From positions 1 to 46,072 of IMG/VR virus record IMGVR_UViG_3300026097_000038: a DNA stretch of 46,072 bases; one strand, written 5' to 3'. Both the position numbers and the translations under genes were made by a program. The notes beneath the pieces were generated by a model that had not been told where the DNA came from, searched no databases, and worked only from the letters and a program-made list of their open reading frames with translations. Positions 14,588 to 23,714 of this stretch are shown one piece after another (position 1 is the stretch's first letter; every line of letters begins with the position of its first letter). This stretch comes from a virus.

Positions 14588-15013
14588 ATGCACCCAACTT
14601 ACTTGGGATGGCAGGTCGATTGGCCTGTGTTTATTAAGATGCCCGTATCTGCAAACGGGAAGAATTGGAAACGTGGTGAACACTTTAACTGGTTAGAGCA
14701 AGGTATACCTCAAGATAAGGTAGCTATCCTTTACGCCTCTGGTTATCTACACCACAACTCAGAACTAGAAGTACAAGCCAAGGTCGGAGATCGGTTGTCA
14801 GAACTATCTGGTAAGCAACTTGACACACTTGTAAACCTTCTGAACACAGAGGTCAAAGCTAGGACTTCTAGTACGTCTGAGTATAATGTTAAGAAATGCA
14901 AGAAGTCCAAGATTGACGACAAACAACGTGGTCTTATTCGTCGGTTCCTAAACAACAGCCGCTGGATTACAGAAGACTTCTACCGCATACGAGATAATAT
15001 CTTAAACGAATAA
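14588..15013 (+). CDS. hypothetical head-neck region protein
   Basis: 141 residues. N terminus MHPTYLGWQVDWPVFIKMPV with RGEHFNWLEQG; C terminus basic and helical (KKCKKSKIDDKQRGLIRRFL). GGAG lies seven bases upstream. No family named; neighbours suggest a virion or assembly role. Confidence 0.6.
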   Translation: MHPTYLGWQVDWPVFIKMPVSANGKNWKRGEHFNWLEQGIPQDKVAILYASGYLHHNSELEVQAKVGDRLSELSGKQLDTLVNLLNTEVKARTSSTSEYNVKKCKKSKIDDKQRGLIRRFLNNSRWITEDFYRIRDNILNE

Positions 15014-15030
15014 TACAGTGAGGCGACCTT

Positions 15031-15486
15031 ATGGCTTGGTCCTACGATCCATCTGATTTAGATACAACCACGGCTTCTGGTCGTCTCAACACTGTTCGTC
15101 TGCTGGTTGGTGATACCGATACTCAAGACCAACAGGTGCAGAACGAAGAGATTACTTTTGGTCTGTCGCAGAACTCTGACGACATTTACTATGCTGCTGG
15201 GTGGATTGCACGTACCATTTCATCTCAGTATGCACGTAAGGTCAACACTTCCCTTGATGGCGCACTTAAGGCTGACTACTCTGACCTTATGAAGCACTAT
15301 TCGTCTCTGGCAGATAGCCTAGAGTACCAAGGTAAAACCACAGGTGCATCCGTAGGTGTCCTAGCTGGTGGCCTCACTAAGTCCCGTGTAGAGGCTGTAC
15401 GAGCCAACACTAACCGTATCGAAGGTTCCTTCCGTCGAGACCGCTTTAAGAACCCTCCTAGTTACCAAACACCTGAGTATGAATAA
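15031..15486 (+). CDS. head-tail adaptor
   Basis: 151 residues. RLLVGDTDTQDQQVQNEEI and YYAAGWIARTISSQYARKV are typical of gp6/gp15-type adaptors that bind below the portal ring: short helices with a conserved R-x-L-V-G-D-T-D. Followed by closure, gp10-like and terminator genes in the standard siphovirus order. Confidence 0.78.
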   Translation: MAWSYDPSDLDTTTASGRLNTVRLLVGDTDTQDQQVQNEEITFGLSQNSDDIYYAAGWIARTISSQYARKVNTSLDGALKADYSDLMKHYSSLADSLEYQGKTTGASVGVLAGGLTKSRVEAVRANTNRIEGSFRRDRFKNPPSYQTPEYE

Positions 15487-15496
15487 GGAGTAGATC

Positions 15497-15856
15497 ATGT
15501 CTTTTCGCTCCTTTGACCTACTTAACCTTGTGAGAGACTTTGGTGAGGAACTTACCCTACGCAAGACAACAACTGCGGGTTCTTACAACCCTGCTACGGG
15601 TGAAGTGGATGGTTCATCTACTACAGACTATGTTACCACAGGTTATTTCTATAACTACGACACTGGCATCTCAGGCAACTTTGATAGTATTGTTAGGGGT
15701 GTCCGTAAGTGTGTTATCCCTGCACTTGGCTTTGCGGTAGAGCCTGAGACTGACGATACGATCATCGGTAATGGCGATAACGTACAAGTCATTTCTGTCG
15801 TAACTATCTTCTCTAATGGAACCCCTGTCTGTTACCTATGTGACGTGAGGGAGTGA
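15497..15856 (+). CDS. head closure / head-tail joining protein
   Basis: 119 residues, beta-rich, with LTLRKTTTAGSYNPATGEVD near the N terminus, as in small head-closure proteins (gp16/FII type). Assigned mainly by length and position between adaptor and gp10-like genes. Confidence 0.65.
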   Translation: MSFRSFDLLNLVRDFGEELTLRKTTTAGSYNPATGEVDGSSTTDYVTTGYFYNYDTGISGNFDSIVRGVRKCVIPALGFAVEPETDDTIIGNGDNVQVISVVTIFSNGTPVCYLCDVRE

Positions 15857-15857
15857 C

Positions 15858-16253
15858 ATGAAGGCAACACTCAAGGTTAATGCTTCTTACAAGAACAAGA
15901 TGCAACAGATCGAACAGCTTGCAGAAGATGCAGTTAAAGACAGGCTTGTAGACATAGCACAGACTGCTGTAAGGCACTCCCCTGTTGACACTGGTGCTTA
16001 TGTAACATCCTTCTCTTATTCTGTCGGGGCTGGTCGTCCAAGAGGTAAGTCCTCAGCGAACAAGCCAAGGAACCAGAACCCTAACAGTAAACGGGACGAG
16101 GGTTTAGCTAACCTAATGTCAGACATTACAAAGTTAGGTGAGCTAAAGGGTACTACCAGAATTACCTTGAGAAATGCATCCCCTCATGCAGAGGCAGTAG
16201 AAACCAAGCACGGCTACAGTGTATTCGCAAAGTTAAGGAACCTCTATGGCTAG
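15858..16253 (+). CDS. HK97 gp10-like neck/tail-completion protein
   Basis: 131 residues. The helix DIAQTAVRHSPVDTGAYVTSF matches the conserved A-x3-S-P-V-D-T-G-x2 motif of the gp10 family, and the C-terminal PHAEAVETKHGYSVFAK fits the same fold. These proteins help to join head and tail. Confidence 0.8.
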   Translation: MKATLKVNASYKNKMQQIEQLAEDAVKDRLVDIAQTAVRHSPVDTGAYVTSFSYSVGAGRPRGKSSANKPRNQNPNSKRDEGLANLMSDITKLGELKGTTRITLRNASPHAEAVETKHGYSVFAKLRNLYG

Positions 16254-16668
16254 TATCTATAACGACATTAGGGCTGCACTTGAGAGCCACCTTGCCAGTG
16301 TGTCAGGTCTCCCCTCAGTAGCCTATGAGAACGTCTCATTTGACCCTACGACTGGCACTAGCTACTTGAAGGTTCTGTATATCCCTACTGAACGTAGACC
16401 TGCTGTACGGGGCTTAAATCCACAACAACGGTATCAGGGTGTGTTCTCTGTTATCTCTTACACACCAGAAGGCAAAGGCCCGAAGGAAGCTGATGACTAT
16501 GCTAACTTTATCATAGAGGCATTTGAAGCTACCACAGACATCTCCTTTACCAACTCTGATGCTGAAACTATTAACGTGTCCATTGACTATGCTGAACGTC
16601 AGCAAGGTTTCTTGGATAGTCCTTGGTACTACGTCCGTGTTGACATCGGCTGGTACATTTACAAATAA
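16246..16668 (+). CDS. tail terminator protein
   Basis: 140 residues, starts MASIYNDIRAALESHLASV, with GVFSVISYTPEGKGPKEADDY in the middle and a terminal WYYVRVDIGWYIYK strand. This matches DUF4128-type tail terminators that cap the tail tube. Overlaps the gp10-like gene by eight bases and precedes the tube gene. Confidence 0.75.
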   Translation: MASIYNDIRAALESHLASVSGLPSVAYENVSFDPTTGTSYLKVLYIPTERRPAVRGLNPQQRYQGVFSVISYTPEGKGPKEADDYANFIIEAFEATTDISFTNSDAETINVSIDYAERQQGFLDSPWYYVRVDIGWYIYK

Positions 16669-16688
16669 CTTCCCCTAGGAGAAACAAT

Positions 16689-17600
16689 ATGGCCAAAGCA
16701 CAAGGCTCACGCTCCAGCTTGTCGTTCATCGTAGAATCTACGTTCGGTACAACACCTGCTGGTAACTTTACTAACCTTCCTTTCAGCACACACTCTTTAA
16801 ACCTCACCAAAGAACGTGTTGCTGGTAACGACATCCAAGCTGACCGTATGCCTCGTGTAGACCGTCATGGTAACCGTCAAGCTGGTGGCGACATTGTAGT
16901 TGACCTACGTGATGCTGACTATGACGCTTTCCTTGAGTCGGCTATGCTGAACACTTGGGCAACTAATGTACTTAAGGTTGGTACTACACCTAAGTTCTTC
17001 TCTATCGAAGATTACGCTGCTGACATCGACCAAGCTCGTGTGTTCACAGGTATGTCAGTTTCCTCTATGGCTATCTCTCTTGCCCCTAACCAGATGGTAA
17101 CAACTACCTTTGGTATGGTCGGTAAAGATATGACTATCTCTGCCACAGAGAAGACACAAGATGCTGCTTCTGGTGCTGCACCATTCGACAGCTACTCAGG
17201 TGACATTGGTATCGGTAACGTGGGTGGTGCTTCTTCTGTCGCTATCGTGACAGGCTTGGACTTCACGCTGACTAACTCCTTTGCCCCTACATTCGTGATT
17301 GGTGACGACAGTGCGCCTTCCTTGGAGTATGGTCGTGCAGAAGTCGAAGGTACTCTGACAGCTTACTTTGAAGATGCAGCTTTGATTAACCGCTTCTTGA
17401 ATGAGACTGAGACTGAGATTGAAGTATCTGTAGACGATCCTACAGGTGCTAACGCTTACACATTCCTCTTCCCTAAAGTCAAGATTAACTCTGCTGACGT
17501 TGGTGTAGACGGCCCTAACAGCCGTATCATCAATATGTCTTTTGTCGCTCTCTATGATACGACAGAGGCTACTAACTTGAAGATTACACGCCCAGCATAA
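16689..17600 (+). CDS. major tail tube protein
   Basis: 303 residues. N terminus MAKAQGSRSSLSFIVESTFG with GTTPAG is typical of Phage_tube_2-like proteins, and the C terminus INMSFVALYDTTEATNLKI fits the same family. It polymerises around the tape measure to form the tube. Position after the tail terminator supports this. Confidence 0.82.
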   Translation: MAKAQGSRSSLSFIVESTFGTTPAGNFTNLPFSTHSLNLTKERVAGNDIQADRMPRVDRHGNRQAGGDIVVDLRDADYDAFLESAMLNTWATNVLKVGTTPKFFSIEDYAADIDQARVFTGMSVSSMAISLAPNQMVTTTFGMVGKDMTISATEKTQDAASGAAPFDSYSGDIGIGNVGGASSVAIVTGLDFTLTNSFAPTFVIGDDSAPSLEYGRAEVEGTLTAYFEDAALINRFLNETETEIEVSVDDPTGANAYTFLFPKVKINSADVGVDGPNSRIINMSFVALYDTTEATNLKITRPA

Positions 17601-17620
17601 CGTAATACCTAGCTAGGTAC

Positions 17621-17672
17621 GTGGGGTGGGCTTGACTTAATGAGTCGGGTCGTTATACTGAGTTCACCCCAC
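17621..17672 (+). promoter_or_regulatory. inverted repeat enclosing a possible promoter before the HNH gene
   Basis: GTGGGGTG (17621-17628) and CACCCCAC (17665-17672) are inverted copies. Between them TTGACT (17632-17637) and TATACT (17654-17659) are 16 bases apart, close to a sigma-70 promoter. The element may have come with the HNH gene, or the stem may end tube-gene transcripts. Confidence 0.4.
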
Positions 17673-17692
17673 ACTTAACAACGAGGCTTTAC

Positions 17693-18181
17693 ATGAAATA
17701 CTGCTCTGGCTGCGAAAGAACAAAACCCCCGACGGATTTTCACAAGAAGGGCGAAGGGTACCACACCCAATGTAAATTGTGCAGAAACTCAAAAAACCGA
17801 TCTTGGTACGAAAGCTCTAACTATAAGAGGGTAAAATGCCCTAATCCCAGAGAGGTTATCGGCAACAGGCGGTTTTGGAAAGCATCTTACAAAAAGAGCG
17901 TGAGGCAAGCTACCCCAGACTGGGTAAGGTCTCATTACAAGAGTGAGATGGAATACGTATACGCCTTAAGGGATGAAGCATCAATGTCAGGCGACGAGTA
18001 TCATGTTGACCATATTGTGCCTATCAGCCACCCTGAAATCTGCGGACTGCATGTACCTTGGAACCTCCAAGTTCTACCTGCGGATTTTAACATAGCGAAG
18101 AGTAACAAATGGAACCCTTCCGACACTATAACCCGAATACCCGACACTAACCCCGATAAAGGAACCCGACAATGGATTTGA
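17693..18181 (+). CDS. free-standing HNH endonuclease (1 of 4)
   Basis: 162 residues. Two CxxC pairs at the N terminus (CSGCERTKPPTDF, QCKLC) form a zinc finger. The HNH core is HVDHIVPISHPEICGLHVPW followed by NLQVL and NIAKSNKW, the usual H-x-D-H, Asn and His/Asn layout. Such genes behave as homing elements. It separates the tube gene from the tail chaperones and its end overlaps the ribosome site of the next gene. Confidence 0.88.
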   Translation: MKYCSGCERTKPPTDFHKKGEGYHTQCKLCRNSKNRSWYESSNYKRVKCPNPREVIGNRRFWKASYKKSVRQATPDWVRSHYKSEMEYVYALRDEASMSGDEYHVDHIVPISHPEICGLHVPWNLQVLPADFNIAKSNKWNPSDTITRIPDTNPDKGTRQWI

Positions 18182-18570
18182 TGAACCTCAAACCTACTAG
18201 CGACACAGTAGAAGTAACACTGAAACACCCTAACACTGGTGCTACACTAAAGAATGATGATAAGACGCCAATGACTATTACAGTCTACGCAAGTCATTCT
18301 AAAGAGCACAAAGAAGTGTTGCATGAGCAGACGAACAAACGTCTTAAGGCTATGCAGAGTGGTAAGAAGCAAGACTTTACAGCGCAAGACATCGAAGAAG
18401 CTACCCTTACGTTGCTATCTAAGATCACAGCCTCTTGGAATATTACTTATGGTGGTGAGAACCCCAAACTGTCTGTGGCTAAGGCTAGAGAGATTTACGA
18501 CGAAGTGTTTTGGATTAAGGCTCAGGTTGAGGAGGCTCTCGCTGAATCTCTGGATTTTACCAAAGCCTAA
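18172..18570 (+). CDS. tail assembly chaperone, G-like part
   Basis: 132 residues between the tube and tape measure genes, where the lambda G/T-type pair lies. MDLMNLKPTSDTVEVTLKHP begins a small beta domain, followed by helices (TAQDIEEATLTLLSKITASW). AAAGGA lies eight bases before ATG 18172. The gene ends in LDFTKA; TTTT at 18555-18558 within GAT-TTT could allow a -1 slip into the next frame. Confidence 0.72.
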   Translation: MDLMNLKPTSDTVEVTLKHPNTGATLKNDDKTPMTITVYASHSKEHKEVLHEQTNKRLKAMQSGKKQDFTAQDIEEATLTLLSKITASWNITYGGENPKLSVAKAREIYDEVFWIKAQVEEALAESLDFTKA

Positions 18571-18911
18571 CTTCTCAGTTGTGTGATTGGGCTGAACATC
18601 AGTTTAAGCTCAATAAACCTGACAAGGATGGCATTACAGAACGTGAACACTTAGAACAAGTAGAAAGGCAGATTGGACGTAGACCAGAAGCATTGGAACC
18701 CCCGACAGTATTTCCTCAGCTTATGTCTCATGTCTGGTCTGCCTTTATTACGTTGAGCAACAGTAGAACTCAAGGCTTTTCTGGCCCTAACCCGATAACT
18801 TATGAACAAATTAAATCATGGAAGGAACTGACTGAGACACCTATTGCTCCTTGGGAAGTGGAAGCAATTAAAAGTCTTGATACAGTTTATATGGGGATAG
18901 CGAATGGCTGA
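18546..18911 (+). CDS. tail assembly chaperone, T-like extension made by probable -1 frameshift
   Basis: This frame is open from 18546 and is the -1 frame relative to the G-like gene, which ends at 18570. It has no ATG near its start; a TTG at 18579 has no ribosome site. Translation after a slip would run through CDWAEHQFKLN and ERQIGRRPEALEPP to 18911. The arrangement copies lambda gpG-gpGT. Coordinates mark the open frame, not an independent start. Confidence 0.65.
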   Translation: MSGFYQSLTSQLCDWAEHQFKLNKPDKDGITEREHLEQVERQIGRRPEALEPPTVFPQLMSHVWSAFITLSNSRTQGFSGPNPITYEQIKSWKELTETPIAPWEVEAIKSLDTVYMGIANG

Positions 18912-20997
18912 CGACATTAAGTTTGTAATTGGGGTTGACGACCGTGATCTAATCAAGGCACAGAAGGAACAAGTCAAGTTCCAACGTAACCTTGTTACTA
19001 TTGAGAAAGCCTTTCGTAAGGGTGACATCACGGCAGGTCGTTACAACGCAGAGTTAGCCAAGCAGACTAAGCAACTACAAGCACTTGGCGGAAGCTACCG
19101 TAAGGCTAGTTCAGAAGTTCGTAGCTATGCCTATGCACTGCGACAAGCTGATGATGCGACATTAGCTCAGTCAGAAGCTATGGCTTTCGCTGGTAAGCGT
19201 GTAAACCGCTTGGGCGTAAACCTACAGCAAGCAGGTTATCAGATCGGTGACTTTGCGGTACAGGTACAAGGCGGTACTAACGTCATGGTTGCCCTTGGTC
19301 AACAGGGTGCGCAGCTTGCTGGTATCTTTGGTCCTGCGGGTGCTATCGCTGGTGCTGGTCTTGCCATTGCAACTGCTTTCCTTGCCCCACTGTTAAAGGC
19401 TAAAGATTCAGTTAAGGAGCTAGAAGACCAAACAATTAAGTCTATAGAGAATGTAGATAAAAAACTAAAGTCTTCTAGGTTGGGTGTTTCTGAGGAAGAA
19501 CTCTCTTTCATAGACAAGCTAACTGTGGCGCAAGACAAGTATACTGCTGCCTTAGAAAACTTTAATTCAGAGAGAGCTTTCTTAGCTGGCGGAGACTTTA
19601 GCGCAAAAGAAATAGAAGAGCTACTTCTGTCTGACCAACAAGCTATGGAACAAGCTAGGTTAGAAGCCTCTGCTGCATCTGCGGAGTATGAAAGATTTAA
19701 GGCTTCAAGGACTGCGCTTTTGGCGGGTGTAAGCCTGTCCGCTTTTGGGGACGAGGGTGATCCAGCTTATAGCCCAGAGGGTCTTGCAAGAGCAAAGGCT
19801 TTTCAAGAACTTGTAGAAAAGACTAGAGTTTCTATGGGCAAAGTATCTACCGAAGCTACGGTCCTGACGCAAGAGGTAATTGACACTACAACGAGCTTAG
19901 GGGGTTCTGTTGAAGAGGCGATTAAGCTACAAAAGGCATTGGACCAAGGTAAAATATCCGCCTCTCAACTAAAAGGGGTTGACCTTGAGAAGGGCATTAG
20001 CCCTGCTGTTAAAGCTGCCAAGGAACTTGCTAAACAACTGGGCATCTCTTTCAGACTTGCTGCGGCTATGTCGGGTGCTATTGTTAGAGGTGCTGATGCA
20101 GAAGCCTTAGACCCAAGGTCGGCTAGATATGATCCTGCTGTAGCTAGGGCCGCACGTATGAAAGAGTTGATGGACTCTGGTGACCTTTACAAAGACTTCC
20201 CTAAAGCTGAAACAAAAACTAAACCTAGTGGTGGTAGTAAGGCAGAAGACCTTGCAGCCAAAGCTAAACAAGCTTTCGATAGTCTAAGGGCATCTTACGA
20301 TGAAACTTACGCTACACAACTGAAAGTCGAACAAGCTCAAAAGACAGTTAATGAAGCTATATCACTTGGGGTCATCAGCGCCTCAGAAGGTAAGAACGTC
20401 TTTGAGGAGTATAAAGCATCCCTAGAAGCTTTAGAAAACCCTATGCTAGACCTAGCTAACACTATGAGTGGTGCTATGTCGGAGGCCTTCATGTCTATCG
20501 CAGATGGTACAGCTTCAGTTAAAGATGCCTTCTCAGATATGGTAAGGGTTGTTATCAAGAAAGCCTTTGAGATGGCTGTCATTAACCCAATCATCAACTC
20601 TATCTTTGGTGGGGTCAGTGGCTTCAATCCATTAGCAACATTCTCTTCTGGGGGAGCTTTCTCTAACGGTAGTGTAAAAGCCTATGCTGATGGTGGTGTA
20701 GTTGGTGGCCCAACAACCTTCCCTATGTCTGGTGGTAAAACTGGCCTCATGGGTGAAGCTGGGCCAGAGGCTATCATGCCACTCAAACGTGGTGCTAATG
20801 GTAAACTTGGTGTTCAGGTAGAAGGTAATTCTGGTGGTGATGTTAATATTGTGCAGAACTTCAGCTTCGCAGCTAACGGTGATGACAGTGTTAAGAAGTT
20901 GATTGCTCAGGCTGCACCACAGATTGCCAATATGACACAGAAACAGATCATGGATAGCCGTAGACGAGGTGGAGCCATGAAGTCAACCTTCGGTTAA
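18904..20997 (+). CDS. tape measure protein
   Basis: 697 residues. Long helical segments, a hydrophobic Gly/Ala stretch (IFGPAGAIAGAGLAIATAFL, about residues 139-158), an AFEMAVINPIINSIFGG segment and a conserved GLMGEAGPEAIMPLKRG near the C terminus, which is typical of tape measures. The product sets tail length and is ejected with DNA. At about 0.15 nm per residue the tail would be near 100 nm, a rule-of-thumb estimate. Confidence 0.93.
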   Translation: MADDIKFVIGVDDRDLIKAQKEQVKFQRNLVTIEKAFRKGDITAGRYNAELAKQTKQLQALGGSYRKASSEVRSYAYALRQADDATLAQSEAMAFAGKRVNRLGVNLQQAGYQIGDFAVQVQGGTNVMVALGQQGAQLAGIFGPAGAIAGAGLAIATAFLAPLLKAKDSVKELEDQTIKSIENVDKKLKSSRLGVSEEELSFIDKLTVAQDKYTAALENFNSERAFLAGGDFSAKEIEELLLSDQQAMEQARLEASAASAEYERFKASRTALLAGVSLSAFGDEGDPAYSPEGLARAKAFQELVEKTRVSMGKVSTEATVLTQEVIDTTTSLGGSVEEAIKLQKALDQGKISASQLKGVDLEKGISPAVKAAKELAKQLGISFRLAAAMSGAIVRGADAEALDPRSARYDPAVARAARMKELMDSGDLYKDFPKAETKTKPSGGSKAEDLAAKAKQAFDSLRASYDETYATQLKVEQAQKTVNEAISLGVISASEGKNVFEEYKASLEALENPMLDLANTMSGAMSEAFMSIADGTASVKDAFSDMVRVVIKKAFEMAVINPIINSIFGGVSGFNPLATFSSGGAFSNGSVKAYADGGVVGGPTTFPMSGGKTGLMGEAGPEAIMPLKRGANGKLGVQVEGNSGGDVNIVQNFSFAANGDDSVKKLIAQAAPQIANMTQKQIMDSRRRGGAMKSTFG

Positions 20998-21009
20998 TAA
21001 GAGGAAAGC

Positions 21010-21597
21010 ATGGCTTTATCATATCCACTAAATACACCAACTACTATCGGGATTGAGAGCATAGAGCTTCGGGCAGTTAATGCTGTAGCTGTCTCTCAGT
21101 CTCCCTTTACGTACAAACAGCAAGTCATTAGTCATGGTGGTCAGAAGTGGGAAGCCTCAGTTAGTATCCCCTCTGTTCGTCGTGATAAGGCTGCTGAGTG
21201 GAAGGCTATGTTAGTTGGTCTTAAGGGACAGACTGGTACATTCCTACTGGGTGACCCTGACTATGCTACACCACAGGGTACCGTGAGTTCTTGTACACTA
21301 TCGGGTAATGCTGGTGATGAAACTGTTACTGTCGTTATGACTGGTACACTTAAGGCTGGTGACTATATTCAGCTAGGGAGTGGCTCTAGTGCTAAACTGC
21401 ATCAAGTCCTAGCAGACCAAGATGGAGACGGTAGCTTAGAGATATGGCCTGCACTTAGGTCTGACTATAGTTCAGCTACAGTTACCTTTAATAACCCTAA
21501 AGGTGTCTTCCGTTTAAGTAACAATGTGACCTCATGGTCTATCAACAATGCCTCTATCTACGGTATCTCTTTTGAAGCTGTAGAAGCTCTAACATAA
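21010..21597 (+). CDS. distal tail / minor tail protein
   Basis: 195 residues following the tape measure. The pattern QQVISHGGQKWEASVSIPSV and GTFLLGDPDYATPQG recalls small distal-tail proteins of marine siphoviruses. No catalytic motif. It probably belongs to the tail-tip ring. Confidence 0.6.
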   Translation: MALSYPLNTPTTIGIESIELRAVNAVAVSQSPFTYKQQVISHGGQKWEASVSIPSVRRDKAAEWKAMLVGLKGQTGTFLLGDPDYATPQGTVSSCTLSGNAGDETVTVVMTGTLKAGDYIQLGSGSSAKLHQVLADQDGDGSLEIWPALRSDYSSATVTFNNPKGVFRLSNNVTSWSINNASIYGISFEAVEALT

Positions 21598-21607
21598 GGA
21601 TGTAGTC

Positions 21608-23659
21608 GTGACCGACCGTAAAATATCTGAACTAACTAATATCACAGGGGCTAACCTAGCAGACTCTGATGAGTTTCCTGTCGTTGACACTTCTGCTGAT
21701 GAGACTAAGGCTATTACCTTTGGTGAGCTAAAGAGCGCCTTTGATACTTCTACAGGTTTCGTCCGTATTACTGGCGATACTATGACAGGTGATCTTACGG
21801 TCCCTAATGTTGTTGTGTCTGGTAATGTAGATGGTCGTGATGTAGCTGCTGATGGCACTAAGCTGGATGGGATTGAAGCATCCGCAGACGTAACTGATAC
21901 GGTCAACGTAACTGCCGCTGGCGCACTGATGGACAGTGAGTTGACCAGTGAGGCATCCGTTAAGGCGTTAGACCAAGGCGTGGCAACCACTGACAGCCCA
22001 ACCTTTGCTGGTCTAACGACAACCGCAGACATTACATTCGGCGACAGCGACAAAGCCATCTTCGGCGTTGGGTCTGACCTACAGATTTTCCACAATGGCA
22101 GTCATAGCTATATACGAGACACTGGCGTAGGAAATCTGCGAATAACGGCACAGAATTTCACTGTAAGAAACGCCGCAGATAATGCTGCGCTGATTACCGC
22201 AATCGATGGGGGTTCAACCTACCTCTTTGATGCTGGCTCACAAAAACTCGCCACCACCAGCACAGGTGTAGACGTCACTGGTCAGCTACAAGCTGACTCA
22301 GGGCAATTTGACGGTAACGTCAACATTGACGGGACTATCACCAGCGATGGGCTGACTGTGGATGGGGAAATCAACTTATTAGCGTCTGGTGTAGATGGCC
22401 AGATCGTAATGGGCACGGCAGGTCGTATCAATTACCATGGCGACAAAAATAATGAGGCGGCATCTTCTGGACATACGTTCTGGGTTGATGGCTCGAAGAG
22501 AACTTTGCAGATAGACGCTGGCGGCGACATCAGCTTCTACGAGGACACAGGCACCACGCCAAAAATGGTGTGGAAGAGTGCTGATGAGCGGCTAGGGATT
22601 GGGACGAGTTCGCCTACAGACTATATCCACATTCATAATACGGCAGATAGCACTGCGCTTATTCATTTTACTAATGGAGCAACTGGTTCTGCAAGTGGAG
22701 ATGGGTTTAAAGCTGGCGTGACGGTAGGCGGCGATGCTTATTTAAGACAACGTGAAGCAGCCAACTTGTTGTTTTATACTAGCGACTCAGAACGTATGCG
22801 CATCGACAGCAACGGTAACTTGCTGGTGGGTGTTACAACCAACACTGTTCCTTCAGACGGTGCTGTAATCTCAGCTCCAAGTGGCCTAAGCCATTCATTT
22901 GGAAGAGATGGAAAAGCTGCTGTTATCTTTAATAGAGCAACCTCAGACGGTGACATTGCAGTGTTCCGCAAAGACGGCTCCACTTTGGGGACTATTGGGA
23001 CAGAGGTTACTGATACAACTTTACAGGCTGACCTTTACCTACATGCGAGAAGCACAGCGGACAGTTCTTTTCCAAACGAGTCTCGCCTCTGGTTGCTTGG
23101 TGGCGACAGTGGAATTGTTTTGGATGGGTATACTAACGCCATCCTGCCCACAGACGAAAACAGCTATGAAGATGCCCGTACAAGTATTGGCTCTGATGAC
23201 TACCGCTTCAAAGACCTCTACCTGTCTGGCGGTGTATACCTTGGCGGCACTGGGTCGGCTAATCTGCTGGATGACTATGAGGAGGGGACTTGGACGCCTG
23301 TTATTTCTAACGTAACAGGTGTTGGCGTCCAAACGGCGAGATACAAGAAAATTGGGAGTTTGGTTCAAATCGACTTAAGGATTACTTGGACAGGCTCTAC
23401 TGGCTCTTCGGGTGTAGAGATATCTCTTCCCTTTAATAGCGCAGCGGCTTCAGTATGGGGAAGTACAGGTAATACAGGGGCAGTTTTCTATTCAGGCACA
23501 CAATTATTTAGCGGGGCGCCTATTGTTTCACATATAGGCGGTAGTAGTGCCTCTATGGGTCTTTACAAAGGTGACGGTGGGGCGTTTCAGTCTATTACAG
23601 CCAACATTGTAAATGGGTCATACGACTTTTTAATTACAAGTAGCTATCACACCACTTAA
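21608..23659 (+). CDS. tail fibre protein
   Basis: 683 residues, GTG start with AAGGA seven bases upstream. The N-terminal TDRKISELTNITGANLADSD is a common virion-attachment motif. The middle has repeats (DGKVDG-like and TFAGLTTTADITFGDSDKA) and the C-terminal DDYEEGTWTPVISNV region resembles fibre tips. From about 21880 the third-position base choice becomes GC-richer than in the first 270 bases, suggesting a swapped receptor-binding part. Confidence 0.82.
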   Translation: MTDRKISELTNITGANLADSDEFPVVDTSADETKAITFGELKSAFDTSTGFVRITGDTMTGDLTVPNVVVSGNVDGRDVAADGTKLDGIEASADVTDTVNVTAAGALMDSELTSEASVKALDQGVATTDSPTFAGLTTTADITFGDSDKAIFGVGSDLQIFHNGSHSYIRDTGVGNLRITAQNFTVRNAADNAALITAIDGGSTYLFDAGSQKLATTSTGVDVTGQLQADSGQFDGNVNIDGTITSDGLTVDGEINLLASGVDGQIVMGTAGRINYHGDKNNEAASSGHTFWVDGSKRTLQIDAGGDISFYEDTGTTPKMVWKSADERLGIGTSSPTDYIHIHNTADSTALIHFTNGATGSASGDGFKAGVTVGGDAYLRQREAANLLFYTSDSERMRIDSNGNLLVGVTTNTVPSDGAVISAPSGLSHSFGRDGKAAVIFNRATSDGDIAVFRKDGSTLGTIGTEVTDTTLQADLYLHARSTADSSFPNESRLWLLGGDSGIVLDGYTNAILPTDENSYEDARTSIGSDDYRFKDLYLSGGVYLGGTGSANLLDDYEEGTWTPVISNVTGVGVQTARYKKIGSLVQIDLRITWTGSTGSSGVEISLPFNSAAASVWGSTGNTGAVFYSGTQLFSGAPIVSHIGGSSASMGLYKGDGGAFQSITANIVNGSYDFLITSSYHTT

Positions 23660-23663
23660 CCAC

Positions 23664-23681
23664 CCCTGTTGGATCACAGGG
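23664..23681 (+). terminator. weak hairpin after the fibre gene
   Basis: CCCTGT (23664-23669) and ACAGGG (23676-23681) form a six-bp stem with a TGGATC loop. No T tract follows, so its terminator role is uncertain. Confidence 0.3.
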
Positions 23682-23714
23682 TAGTCAGTCCAACCATCAC
23701 AGGAGATAAACACG

